Below, one piece after another: positions 53,003 through 64,000 of a stretch of 64,000 nucleotides of DNA. Numbering within the stretch: the first letter of the stretch is position 1; each line of letters starts with the position of its first letter. The notes under the pieces were generated by a model. It did not search any database. It was not told the origin of the DNA and worked only from the letters and a program-made list of their open reading frames with translations. Source of the stretch: Tyto alba (Eukaryota > Chordata > Aves > Strigiformes > Tytonidae); contig NW_024881295.1 of NCBI RefSeq assembly GCF_018691265.1, positions 20,078,243-20,142,242 of the forward strand, given 5' to 3'. The position numbers and the translations under genes were made by a program.

Positions 53003-56000
53003 CCCCACCATCACCACCCATTCACAACTTACCTGAAAAAAGGGGAAAAAAAAAATGTTATCCTGTTCTAGCTTTCCACGGCAAAAGTGTCCTGAACAAT
53101 TTATTTTGTCTGAAATGCAGTGGTGAAACTCTTTGACTTTTCAGTTGCCATTCTGCAAGTTCCCTCCAGCACGTGAGCGTCTCCGATAAGCTGAGGTGCG
53201 CAGTGCTGCAGGTGGGACTCAGAAGGAATGATACGGACCAGTGTTTTCAGTCACTTTTACCATATGGGCATCTATATTATTCGGTTCCTCCAGAGTGCAA
53301 AGGAAAGCCTTACCACAACTTCCCCAAGAGACTTGGTTATTTTCTTGATGGTTTGGGACCAAAGGTTCTTTATATACATTTCTAGAAAGAATAAGGAGAC
53401 ACCTATGTGAAAGCGTCATCTCCTCTAGTCCAGGCAGTAAATATCCCTTCTTATGGATCAAAACCAGTCAGATGAAACCATTTGTCATGAAACAAACTAT
53501 GTAAATAAGCATATTTTTCAGGTTTTTCCAATGCATTAAGATGCAGAATTTAGCCTTTAATGATGTTAGCTGCCCAAAGACAGAATGCAAATTCCCTCTT
53601 GATTGCACAGGTCCTGAAAAACAAAGACATATCTGCAACCAAAACTATACTTACAGAAAGATAACAGATTAAGTGCCCTAGTACTGGTGTGTGACTATCT
53701 GCTTAATAATAGCAATAGTAGCAACAACAGTACTAATATAGTAGAAATACATAATTATCCAGGCCTTTGAGAAAAAACTGCTCCTTTTTAGTTATTTCCT
53801 GAAATGAGAAAGATTAATGTTTGATGGTCATTTTTGGGGTTTTGGGGAGGTTTTTTGTTTGGTTGGTTTTCGGTTGTGGGTTGGTTTTGTTTTGTTTTGT
53901 TTTGTTTCTATACTGTCTATACCTTTCCTTGTGTGATTTTGAATACAAACCAGTTGGGCTCATGACACTATATTTACCAGTTTTAGACTGTAAGAACAGC
54001 ATCAAGCAAGGTGTAGTTAATAGCTGTACAGATACTCAGACCCTAACAACAGCACTGAGGCAGCAATGTTGATGCCAGCACTGCCACCTACTCATGTACA
54101 GTACCCTGCTGTTTTGGGGAAGTATTTTTATTTTTGCTTTATTTCAGCTGTTGTTAGTGGCACAGTGTTTGTTTTTGTTGATGTTCTATGACTCTGATCT
54201 AGTTGTTGTTTCAAAAATGTGCAGAAATTGTTTATTTTGCCCTTAGGTACCCTTCATGATGAAATGGGGAAAACTAGTTCCAGACAGACCCACAGAATAT
54301 CTTTTTTTTGTAGGACATGTATTGATTGAGAAAATCAAAAATGCATGAAAATAAGAAGAATGGACCACACCGAGGCAGTAACACTTTGCAAAGATGTTTC
54401 TAGTTTCAAATGGATTGCAGAAGGTAACCCATGTGGTGCAGATTTTAGTCTTCTGGTATTTGGGGATTTTCTGAAAAGTATTTTTTACCAAAAGCCTGGT
54501 CTAGATATATAATTGGTCTTAAAATCTGTAATAAATTCTGACTAATTTGCCTAGTATATTTGTCAAAGGCTTAGGGATTTTGTTTCTCTCTTTTTTATTT
54601 TTTTTTTTTTTTTTTCACACTTGAAATGGTGCTAGGAAGGAATTTAGAATCAAAAATAGTGCTGTTCAGTATCAAAATCAGTTCAGGAAAAAAAAATAAA
54701 TCTATTACTTATACATCAAAAATAAAATCCATTTTACATAGGTTTGGACTGGAGAGGAACTGGATCAAAAGGGAGAAGTTAAAAAATATATTTTACTTTT
54801 GTTTGAGAGTTGAATGCTGAAAAGTGCCAAGAGTAGCAATTCACATATGTTTCTGGGTAATCCCATTTAAATCACAACTACAAGTTTCAGGTACAGATTG
54901 TTTGTTTCCTCTTTCATGTCTTGACCTTTATACGGTTTCAGAGAATTCAAAGAAGCCGTTAAATCCTTACCATATTTAAATTGGCAATATGTAAAATACA
55001 GAGGAAGGATTTGCCTAACAAACTTTGACAGGCATGGCATATCAGGCATTTTTTTTCAATATACACAACATTTCCATAGTCTGTTTTGTGACAAATGTTG
55101 GAGCTGTATCCTAAACTTAAAATTACAATGATTGCTACAAGGTTCATCTGCACCAAAAGGAGAGGATCCTGCCGGAGCAAGTGGGGAGCACAGTCAGCAG
55201 GATACTCTACCTAAGTACCTCCTGTTTGAGGTTCGTGATCCTAAGGGTGACAGACAGTCCTTGCCCCTTCTCCTTGCCCTCCCATTTCCGCAGGTCTCCT
55301 CCTCAGGGTCTGCGATGGAATAGGATGAATACCCCCAATCGCGTCATTTTGCTTCCTCACACTCACTGCAGTTCGCTTTTACAGTGAACCACCTTGCAGA
55401 CCTCACCCATCAGCTCTCTGTTTCACTGTTCCGAGTGACTGCCAGGGAGGTAAATGAAGGAAAGTGAAGCAGATCGTGGCTCTGTGAAGGTTTACTCCAG
55501 CCTGTGCCAGCCTGGACTATGTTTCTCCTTGCAAGTTGTAACGGGGGTCCAAGCCAACCCACCTGTGTCCTGCTTTTGCCTGTCTACTACTCGCTGCAGA
55601 AAGACTTGGCATCACACCAGGCCAAAAGCGTGCATATTATGTAGTCCACCAAATCCCTTAGTTCTGCCCCAAACCCTTGCCTAGTCAACAGAAGGGAAGG
55701 GAGTGATTTTCAGCACTGTGAATTCTTTAGCACGGAAAAGCTACTGCACTGGCAATGTTTCCCAACTACATACCAAATACCAAACAATGAATTATTTTAT
55801 ATGTGGATTTCTTGACTCTGGACATTTTCCATGAAGTGATAATGGTGTTTGCATTTCACAAAGTCATATATATTTTAAAATATATTTCAGAAAATGAACT
55901 TGGCTGGTTTTCAGGTCACGAGAGAAATTCCTTTCCTGGGTATTCTCTATTTAGCAAGAAGGCACTTAGCATAGCAGGATGAATTAAGGTAGCCCACGGG

Positions 56001-58458
56001 AGTCAGTGCCATATTGTGCAACTCACACAAACACCCATGGGCTTGCAGAGGAGAGCTCTGTTCGCTCAAGAATAAGATCTGGTACTTCTCATAACAGGAG
56101 GTCATATTACCCTAAAATGCCTCTGCCCCGGAGGTCTGCCTGAGGAATAACATCTGTTCCCATAACAACTGCCTCTCCAGCAGGAGAGATGGGCTCCGTG
56201 GCATGACAAAACCAGAAGTAATCCGCAGACACTCCTGTACCAAGGGAGCAAACAGCCACAATAAGAAACAGAAACCTCACTAAAGACCTGATTCAAACCT
56301 TACTGGAGCCAACAGAACAGCCTCCAGCAGATTTCAGGGGGTCTTGGGTTAGGAAGCATGCACAGCCCTGTCTCTGCTCATATAATAGTAGTACTATCAG
56401 CAGCAGTGATATATGTCAGCTGAAATCAAATGTTTCTCCAGCCCTTTACCTTCTCATCGTCACACATGGTTCACTTCAGAGTCATATTGATGCAGGCAAA
56501 GGCAGATTCTACTGGAGAAAGTGATAGCAGGTATGTTTCTCCATACCTGAGAAAGTCATAATTGTCAATGTAACTTGCAGTCCAGAACTACCAGCCTTCT
56601 CACCTCAGGAATGTTTTGTGCAAAGAGAGATCACTGGGAAAGGGACTCCTCAGCGTTGCTTCCATTCAGAAGAACACAGTGAAATCCTATTCTTAACAAG
56701 TAAAATTAGCTTTTAGCTTTCATCCAGCTCCTTGCCTCCCAGATAATAATATCAGGGGAATTTATACTGAATTACCAATATTTCCACTGAAACTGGGTAA
56801 AAAATTTAGAGGAAAAGTCTTAGGAATAAATTTAGCTGGGAGATGGTAATCTGGTTTTGCAACAAGTTTTAAGGTTTCAAAATTAATTTTAGTTTTTCAG
56901 TGGAATGAAGACAAAACCTCTGAACATTTTGTCAAAGTACAATTGCAGAGAAACACTTTTTTTCTTATCATAAAGCACAATTTTTTCAGCTCTCTCTCCC
57001 TTCCCTCTTGCTCCCCCTCTCACTCTGTCACCAGAGGTAGCTGCGGAGCCCTGGATCACAAAGTCTTTTCAGCTGGAATCTTTTTGAAATCCATTGATGT
57101 CTGTGAGTTATTTTGGTTTTTCATCAAAAATGCATTCTGTTAAGAATGTTCATAAACAACTCTGCTTTGGAGAAGTTCTTAGCTTGTCCCAAAAAATTGT
57201 TATCTTACACATCTAACTGGATAGCCAGCTGCTCAGCTGCGAGGCTCTGGGTGAAAAGCACAGTGAATTGCTGAAATGACAGTCCTATATATTAAAGATG
57301 TCTGGGCCATTCTTCTGTCTATTTTTTGCACAGAGTATAAATTCTGTTATATTCCACTCAGCCTACTCTTACTGTACAAAGCACGTATTTAATTAAAGCA
57401 TTCCTCCTCACAGTTTTGTTCTCTTGAACCTGATCCCAAGGATTTTAGGGATGTACCTGTGAATAGATAGTAGGAAAAAATGTCTGTCTAGCCTTATGTT
57501 CCTCTATTTATCCATGTGTTCACTCCAACATGGAATTGGCAAACAAATCTTAGCTGTTTTTAAAAGCAAAGGCAAATGCCTGAGCCCCACATTCTGCCAG
57601 TTATGTTTCTTAAACTATAAATTACAAGATTTCAAACTTGCCTCAGACAGAAAACCTTTACCCTGGTACAGCATTTTGACTTTTCCACTGAGGCAGACTT
57701 GTTTATTTTCTTAGAGGTCAGAAGGGGTTTTGCTGCTATGCTGACATTTTGCATCATCTTCTTCCTTTTGTATCTGAAAGAAAATATGCGGTGTTGAAAT
57801 GATACTGAAAATGCATTGCTCTGTTTAAGTGACATGGATTGTATATGTCTGCATCAGCAGGTTAGTCACAGGGGCCAGAGGAGGATTCATTAATCCCTTA
57901 TGTATAAAGGAGCCAAACATAACTGAATTTTTTGTCTTCCTTTGATTGCACCACCACTTTTAGAAGCTCTCTCTTAAAGAAATGATGTCCTATGGGTGGT
58001 GGAAAAAGGAGAATATTCCAATTAGAAACAACTTCACTCCTCTGTCACATCTGGCCTTCGTGCCTCAATAATCCCTTGAACACAGCTCATAAATAATGAG
58101 CACTCAGAGACTGGCTGTACAATTCCAGTGCATTCTATTGACTTCCAGAGGATGCACAAAAGGATAGTACATATCCTGAAGGCAAAAGCTTGTGTGGTTT
58201 TCTTGGTCTTCTATCAAACGTATATTTCTAGTTGTTTAATTACTATTTATTGAGTAATGCCGGTAGGCTATACAGGGCACAAAAAGAATTGCTGTGTATA
58301 AACAGAACTGATCTTTATCTGTTTCTTTCTCTATCATTGCCCTGCTATCCATTTCAGACATTTTGTGGTAGCTTTATGTGATACAGATTGAAAATATTAT
58401 GATTTGAAAAAAATGAGAAAATACAAGCAAGCTAACATCAAGAGATAACCTCAGCAAG

Positions 58459-58460
<2 letters not shown>
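53003..58460. other. CHRM2 intron
   Basis: No gene was recognised. Simple repeats include (GTTTT)4 at 53884-53907 and a T-rich tract at about 54589-54616. The 26-base segment at 57210-57235 recurs with three mismatches at 58622-58647. Confidence 0.5.
53884..53907. repeat. (GTTTT)n pentanucleotide repeat
   Basis: Four full GTTTT units and a partial one, within a wider G/T-rich stretch from about 53835. Confidence 0.92.

Positions 58461-58486
<26 letters not shown>
58461..58486. repeat. Poly(A) tract, 26 bases
   Basis: 26 A followed by an A/C-rich stretch of AAACAAAACCAACCAACC type. It lies in the intron about 850 bases before the coding exon. No retroposon body was recognised. Confidence 0.94.
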
Positions 58487-58489
<3 letters not shown>

Positions 58490-59316
58490 CCAAGAACAAA
58501 ACAAAACCAACCAACCAAACAGAAGAAACACCAAAAAACAACAACCTTTTTTCCAGGTACAAATAGTCAAAAAAATGTAAAAAATAACTCTAATGGAATA
58601 AATAAAAATAAAAATTGTACGCATCTAACTAGATAGCCAGATGATCAATTGAGGTGAATTTACTAATTCTACTGACTTCAACAGACCTACCCTTTTTCTG
58701 TTCATTGGCAGACTAATAACTTCAGTTTGATGCAGCGCCAAAATCTTTGCAGGTGTTGACAAAAAAAGTAACTGCAGTGTAAGAAAATGAGGGGGAGATA
58801 TTACACAAACTTGCTCCATAAACCTCTCAGAAGCATACCCAGGTGGGACATGAAGGAAAGATGGAAACATAAGTCACCTCCATGTGATCTGGCTCCTGGT
58901 AAATCACATCTTCACCTTGGATTACAAGAATGGCATAGCCTCAGGACTGGATTTTTTTATTTGGAATAGGGTTTGAAATGAGCAAAGTGAACTATTTTGT
59001 GAGTAGGAAAAGAAATCAATATGCAGATACAGTTCCAAAATTTTCAGGTCAATAGTAGTTTTATAGCAGGACAAAGAGAAAAATGAATTTGAGACCTTAA
59101 AAGTCTAGACCTGGATTCAAATGTGTCTTTGTCACATATTTAGCGGTATCTTGATGCTTTGTTATTCCTTAAGGGGTATTATATGTTGTAAGGTTTTTTG
59201 TTAGCCAGAGCTGACTGGTCCTTCTGAACACATCTTCTACCTTTAAACTCTTTCCAAGTAGATTCTCTGGGGTCCATTTCCTAAAGGCAAAGGGACTATT
59301 TTCATGACGGTATCTG
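58487..59316. other. Intron end, before the CHRM2 coding exon
   Basis: Apart from the A/C-rich stretch after the poly(A) tract and the second copy of the 26-base repeat at 58622-58647, nothing was recognised here. Confidence 0.5.
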
Positions 59317-59338
59317 TTTTGTTTTCTTTCCTCTACAG
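59317..59338 (+). promoter_or_regulatory. Splice acceptor of the CHRM2 coding exon
   Basis: A strong pyrimidine tract ends in CTCTACAG, with AG at 59337-59338, so the exon starts at 59339. Vertebrate CHRM2 genes are known to have an acceptor a few tens of bases before the start codon. Here the distance is 39 bases. A second AG at 59369-59370 (TTGTTAGCAG) is a weaker possible alternative. Confidence 0.9.
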
Positions 59339-59377
59339 GCTTAAGTGATAACTGGGTATCTTGTTAGCAGAACAGAA
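59339..59377 (+). other. CHRM2: CHRM2 5' UTR part of the coding exon
   Basis: 39 bases between the acceptor and the start codon. A TAA in frame with the receptor lies at 59342-59344, 11 codons before the ATG, so the protein cannot begin upstream within this exon or in an upstream exon. Confidence 0.85.
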
Positions 59378-60775
59378 ATGAATAACTCAACGTACATAAA
59401 CTCTTCCACTGAAAATGTGATGGCTTTGGAGAGCCCCTATAAAACTGTTGAGGTGGTTTTCATCGTCCTGGTAGCAGGGTCTCTCAGTCTAGTCACCATA
59501 ATTGGGAATATCCTGGTCATGGTGTCAATCAAAGTCAACAGGCACCTACAGACAGTCAACAACTATTTCCTGTTCAGCTTGGCCTGCGCTGACTTGATCA
59601 TCGGCATCTTTTCAATGAACCTCTATACCCTCTACACTGTGATAGGTTACTGGCCCTTAGGGCCTGTGGTGTGCGACCTCTGGCTGGCTCTCGACTACGT
59701 GGTCAGCAACGCCTCTGTAATGAACCTCCTCATTATCAGCTTTGACAGATACTTTTGTGTCACCAAGCCTCTGACATATCCTGTAAAGCGGACCACTAAG
59801 ATGGCAGGCATGATGATCGCAGCTGCGTGGGTGCTGTCCTTCATCCTGTGGGCCCCTGCAATTCTCTTCTGGCAGTTCATTGTGGGAGGAAGGACTGTCC
59901 CAGATGGGGATTGCTACATCCAGTTTTTTTCCAACGCTGCCGTCACTTTTGGCACTGCCATTGCAGCCTTCTATTTGCCTGTTATCATCATGACTGTCCT
60001 TTACTGGCAAATCTCTCGAGCTAGTAAGAGTCGGATAAAGAAAGGGAAAAAGGAAGCTGCCCAAAACCAAGATGCAGTTTCCCCCAGCCTAGTCCAAGGT
60101 AAAATAGTAAAACCAAACAATAACAACATCCCAACCAGTGGGGATGGGTTAGAGCACAGCAAAATTCAGAATGGAAAAACCACCGGAGAGACTGTGACAG
60201 AGAACTGTATTCAAGGAGAGGAGAAGGAGAGCTCCAATGACTCCACCTCTGTCAGTGTGGTTGCTTCCAACGTGAAAGAGGACAAAGCTGCCAAAGATGC
60301 CAGCCAGGCTTCTGCCTCCCAAGACCATCTTAAAGCGGAGAACTCAAAGCTGACGTGCATCAGGATAGTCACCAAGTCCCAAAAGGGTGACTGCTGTGCC
60401 CCTAACACGACCGTGGAGATTGTAGGTGCCAACGGGGAGGAGAAGCAGAATAGCGTAGCCCGGAAAATCGTCAAAATGACAAAGCAACCAGCCAAAAAGA
60501 AACCACCTCCTTCTAGAGAGAAAAAAGTGACAAGGACTATTTTGGCCATCCTTTTGGCCTTCATCATCACCTGGACCCCATACAATGTGATGGTGCTCAT
60601 CAACAGCTTCTGCACATCCTGCATCCCTGGCACTGTATGGACCATAGGTTATTGGCTCTGTTATATCAACAGCACCATCAACCCGGCTTGTTATGCCCTC
60701 TGCAATGCTACTTTCAAGAAGACCTTTAAGCACCTTCTTATGTGTCATTACAAGAACATAGGAGCTACAAGGTAA
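59378..60775 (+). CDS. CHRM2: Muscarinic acetylcholine receptor M2
   Basis: A Gi/o-coupled plasma-membrane receptor for acetylcholine that slows the heart and acts as a presynaptic autoreceptor. The intact 465-residue frame has the class A layout. The N-terminus has N-glycosylation sequons at N2, N3 and N8, and seven membrane helices lie near 26-48, 62-83, 97-119, 142-164, 188-210, 387-409 and 422-442. Visible key residues are the ligand aspartate D106, the disulfide pair C99/C179, DRY at 123-125, WTPYN at 399-403 with the transmitter-contacting Y402 and N403, NPACY at 435-439, and a helix-8 cysteine C456 expected to be palmitoylated. The third intracellular loop (about 212-386) is long, Ser/Thr/Lys-rich and ends in a basic [11 protein letters not shown] segment. 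M2 rather than M4 is shown by near identity to known M2 in the helices and by the [10 protein letters not shown] end. The ATG at 59378 is chosen because an in-frame stop lies 11 codons upstream; GTG at 59345 is not used in vertebrates. The coding region is intronless, as in other CHRM genes. Human M2 is 466 residues; small indels lie in the N-terminus and third loop. Confidence 0.98.
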   Translation: MNNSTYINSSTENVMALESPYKTVEVVFIVLVAGSLSLVTIIGNILVMVSIKVNRHLQTVNNYFLFSLACADLIIGIFSMNLYTLYTVIGYWPLGPVVCDLWLALDYVVSNASVMNLLIISFDRYFCVTKPLTYPVKRTTKMAGMMIAAAWVLSFILWAPAILFWQFIVGGRTVPDGDCYIQFFSNAAVTFGTAIAAFYLPVIIMTVLYWQISRASKSRIKKGKKEAAQNQDAVSPSLVQGKIVKPNNNNIPTSGDGLEHSKIQNGKTTGETVTENCIQGEEKESSNDSTSVSVVASNVKEDKAAKDASQASASQDHLKAENSKLTCIRIVTKSQKGDCCAPNTTVEIVGANGEEKQNSVARKIVKMTKQPAKKKPPPSREKKVTRTILAILLAFIITWTPYNVMVLINSFCTSCIPGTVWTIGYWLCYINSTINPACYALCNATFKKTFKHLLMCHYKNIGATR

Positions 60776-63164
60776 AAACAACAATAAAAATAATAATAAA
60801 AAGAGAGAAGTTCCAAATTAAATTAAAAACGTAAATGCCATAGCACTTTATGATCTTCTACGGAATGTGCAATCCTGACACGGGGCATCAGCTCCACCCA
60901 TGAAAATTACACTTAAAAACATTTTTTTAATTACTAAAAATTAATCTTGAGGACGTGGGGATGTTTGAGGAATTATTCAAGTATGTGGACTGGAGGCACA
61001 GTTCCTTGCTTTATGAGAGTATTCTGAAGAAGGGCTCTGGAGTCTACGATTTTTGGTCCTTCTGTGTAAACACTTGTAGAGGGGCTTTTTTGTTGGGTGT
61101 TTGGTATTTTTTTGTTGTTTTTTTTTTTTTTTTTTTTTTTCTTTTTTTGGTTGCTGTTGTTTGTTTGGGGTTTTTTCCTGTCTCTAATATGTCTTCATCT
61201 AGGGGAATAAAAAAGAGAATTTTAACGATAACTGTGTGGAAGAGGCATAAGAGTTTGGAAGATCATTACATAATCCAAGTTAATCATGTTAGAATGTTTC
61301 TGAATCTCAGAGTTGTCTAAAACTTTTTGTCACTGTCATGTAAGAACCTTAATGTTAAGTAAATCATGATGAAAGTTATTTTATGTTGTTTATGACACCA
61401 CCATTTCCAAAACTGCATTAGTTCTGAAAGTGTACTTATACTCAACACATAACCACTGCCTAACCTGTGTATCATTTGAAGTCTGCCTCTTGTCCCCTTC
61501 TAGGGGATTTTGTTCTGTGATTCCTTCATCATGTAAAGATAAAAGTGAAAAAAGTTGGTCTTTTCGAGATTGGTACATCCCAAGACTACTTCAGCATATG
61601 TGTAAACCAAAGCTTTTGAGACAATTTTGCTCACTTTGTCTGTTGTATAACATCCATCCGTGGATACGTCTTTTACCTTCATCAGCTTTTTCTTCCTTTT
61701 TGTACTTTACTTGTCCAGAGCACAAAGGTTGAACATAAAATGAAGTTGTAAATTTGAAGGTCTCATCCAGTCAGTCCCCATGGTGGCCAAACAAAGGGCC
61801 TCAGCTGAAGAATAGAAACAAGGTCATTACTAGGAAAATGAAGGTTACATCCTTTTAAAGTTGGATGCACAGATGAAGAGTTGTGCTGAGGCTCCAGAGA
61901 ATGAATGGTTAATATTAGATGACCGTGTTCTTGGCCAGACAAAAGATGATTCACCCTCATTTATTGAAGAAAAGAATATGATGGACTGACATACCTACAT
62001 GGATCAAGTTCTGCCTAAGCCCTTAGTGTGAAACCACAGTCCTTCCCAGGTGTATCCTGGATAAGATGTTTACTTTGAGGAAAAGATATTGGCTCCATTC
62101 CCTTTTATAGTAGCTGGGAGCAATATTTTCACTGTAAGCCAAGGGATAACACTAATAAAAAGGCAGAGTGGAGAACAATGATTACACAAAACCAGATATT
62201 GAAACAGTCTGGGTAGGGACCTGGCAGGGGTATAGTTCAACTATTATCTGCTACTCCACACTAGATCAAATTCAGAATATTTCTGCCTGGCAAAGAATTT
62301 ACTATTTCAATATTTGATATTTATTGTAGCACAACCGAGCACCATGTGGATAGGACAAAATGAAAACAGCAATTGTCTGTGAGTTATACATATTCTAGTA
62401 TCTCCTTCTTAGTAACTCTAACTTCCAAGCACTAGTCAAGATACACCTACAGATTTTGTTACCCAAAAAAGTAGTTTGCTGCATAGACAGTATCTTGAGA
62501 CACCGCCTTCTAGAATGAAAGCCACCTACCAAATAGGACACCAAACAGTTCTGTTATTTCATGCTACCACATTATAGTCTTCCAAAATGCACTTCAAAAC
62601 AGCAGCCTTCAAGATTATGGGAAAATTAGGCTCACAGACTTAAGTTTTACATTTGACAAGCTCACTGGAACACAGTGTCAAAGCACTTTGGCAATATGAC
62701 AATTTTCATGTTTCCAAGTACAAGTACCTAGCAGAAAGTGAAAATGAGGAGGATTAAATTGCAGTAAATTAAGGCCACGTTAAATTTAGGATTAATGTGT
62801 CTTAATATGCATTCATTGATTTTATATCCCTAGTGATTTCATTCTAATATATCTAAGTATCTCCATGCAGCCAAGGATCTAATTTTGCAACCCTCACTTG
62901 CCTTGAGCCATATTTACTATCACTATTTTCATCTTCCTGCTTGTAAGGAAGAATTACTCAATGATAGTGCTTGCAAAACTGAGTGCTGCTTGTCTTTCAA
63001 AACTACATTCACTAGGCTTACCTCGTCAGGTCAAGGGAAAGACTTACGTGCTCATTTCAAAATCATTCATTCTCTTGCAGTGCTAAAAAATCTAGATGAA
63101 AAACAAAGATAAAATGAAATCTGTTAATTTTCTAAATCTTACTTCTTTAGAAAAGTTTAATAAA
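60776..63164 (+). other. CHRM2: CHRM2 3' UTR and proximal flank (end uncertain)
   Basis: Sequence after the TAA stop is AT-rich and holds several AATAAA signals: 60783-60788 and 60795-60800 directly after the stop, then 61206-61211, 62154-62159 and 63159-63164. The first two lie only 8-25 bases past the stop in an A-rich run and are unlikely to be the main site. A T-rich tract at 61118-61140 lies within the UTR. The true cleavage site cannot be told from the sequence. Confidence 0.55.
61118..61140. repeat. Poly(T) tract in the CHRM2 3' UTR
   Basis: 23 T within a wider T/G-rich stretch (61086-61175). If transcribed it is a long U tract in the receptor mRNA, a potential site for U-binding proteins. 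Confidence 0.92.
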
Positions 63165-64000
63165 CGAAACACACCTGCTTATTTCTTTCAACAAGTGCTG
63201 TGGGTATCAATAGTACCCGTACTCAAGTAGGGAAATCAAGGTTTGGAAATATTCTTATTTTATCTTTTAACCCCAGTTTTCCAGCAGGTGTGCAAATCTT
63301 TTATTCTGACCTTTGAAACTGTCACTTGTTCACAAATGCTGAATTCCTCTAACAGCTAAGGTCACTTTTACAGGTTAAGAAGTGGCAGATATATATTAAA
63401 ATTACGCTTTTGCATCCTGGGGTGTGATGACACCTAAAATACCATGCAGAAAAAAAAATATTTTGGGGGGCAGTATTCATGACACAAACAAACAAACAAC
63501 ATGAAAAATAAAAACCTTCAGTTTGAAGCTTTGTTGCACTTTTCCCTAGCAGCACCCACACTTTTGATCTTAAAGGACAAGATATTTTAGTGTGTGATAT
63601 AGTATATCATAAAAGCAGGCGGGACACAATCTTGTGCGTTTCCACCTTGTACCAGTTCAATGAAAAAATGTTTCCATGGTACGTCCACATTCACAACCAA
63701 TTAAACAATGTCAAAATAGATGACATAATGCACCTATGCATGTGCACACAGGCATGTAAGCACACACACCAACATGGGTTTTATATATGGAAAACAATCA
63801 TCTAACATTCAAGATATTGCATGGGATTGTGTCCATGCTGTGCTCACTGGCAGCTGGGGGGGAGGCACAGAGCCAACATTTATTCCTGACACTGTTTTCC
63901 CCCTCCCTCTCAGAGGCAGAGACGAAGCAGTGCCTGCCCTGAGATACCGGGAACCTCTTGGGTCTTCAGCTGGTTGTGGCTCAGTAAGACAAAAAGTGCG
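63165..64000. other. Downstream flank of CHRM2
   Basis: No gene was recognised. The last 160 bases become GC-richer and include an acceptor-like run (TTTTCCCCCTCCCTCTCAG, AG at 63912-63913). Another AATAAA is at 63507-63512. In human the next gene in this direction is PTN, but nothing of it is visible here. Confidence 0.45.

Noticed and set aside
59345..59377. 11-codon upstream extension of the receptor starting at GTG
   Set aside because: GTG is not a normal vertebrate start, an in-frame TAA precedes it directly, and the ATG at 59378 gives the family N-terminus MNNST.
59657..60784. Minus-strand and alternative-frame open frames over CHRM2 (up to 146 codons)
   Set aside because: They are shadows of the conserved receptor coding sequence in other frames.
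60783..60800. AATAAA signals directly after the CHRM2 stop codon
   Set aside because: Too close to the stop and within an A-rich run. Known CHRM2 mRNAs have a longer 3' UTR, and later signals are more likely.
1..64000. CRISPR arrays, operons, phage or endogenous retroviral genes
   Set aside because: No spaced direct repeats with unique spacers, no prokaryotic gene organisation, and no retroviral motifs or paired LTRs were seen. The only mobile elements recognised are CR1 LINE fragments.

Overview
This is vertebrate nuclear DNA, most likely from a bird. It is AT-rich and CpG-poor, and it carries 5'-truncated CR1 retrotransposon tails, some ending in the bird-type ATTCTATGATT 3' signature. It holds one recognisable protein gene, the M2 muscarinic acetylcholine receptor (CHRM2), whose coding sequence is a single uninterrupted exon at 59378-60775 on the + strand. 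One known RNA gene is present, the microRNA mir-490 hairpin at about 429-556 on the same strand. In human, MIR490 lies in a CHRM2 intron in the same orientation, so most of the window (about 557-59338) is read here as CHRM2 intron. The species cannot be fixed from the sequence; the receptor is 465 residues, one fewer than the usual 466.

Layout: 1-556, upstream intron and mir-490. 557-9029, intron with a conserved-looking patch at 2040-2680 that also contains a possible minus-strand exon. 9030-9700, an old, diverged CR1 on the minus strand. 9701-21441, intron with homopolymer tracts, an AT-rich block and a short CR1 tail at 20486-20580. 21442-21892, the best-preserved CR1 (minus), still encoding the end of its reverse-transcriptase ORF. 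25640-26640, the CpG-richest patch of the window, with a GATA site and good splice donors; it is a candidate internal promoter or noncoding first exon. 26641-59316, intron with a CR1 at 39906-40345, a G-quadruplex-capable CCCAT array at 41331-41414, a compound TTAT/TTAC microsatellite and other simple repeats. 59317-59338, a strong splice acceptor. 59339-60775, the terminal coding exon. 60776-64000, 3' UTR and downstream flank with several AATAAA signals.

How they work together: the receptor is a Gi/o-coupled acetylcholine receptor of heart, smooth muscle and brain. mir-490 sits in the same transcriptional orientation and is probably co-transcribed as an intronic microRNA. No operon, CRISPR array, phage or other novel multi-gene system was seen. 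The points most worth checking are the candidate internal promoter near 26 kb, changes in the receptor's extracellular allosteric vestibule, and the possible minus-strand exon near 2.5 kb. Most other open reading frames are the size expected by chance in AT-rich intron.
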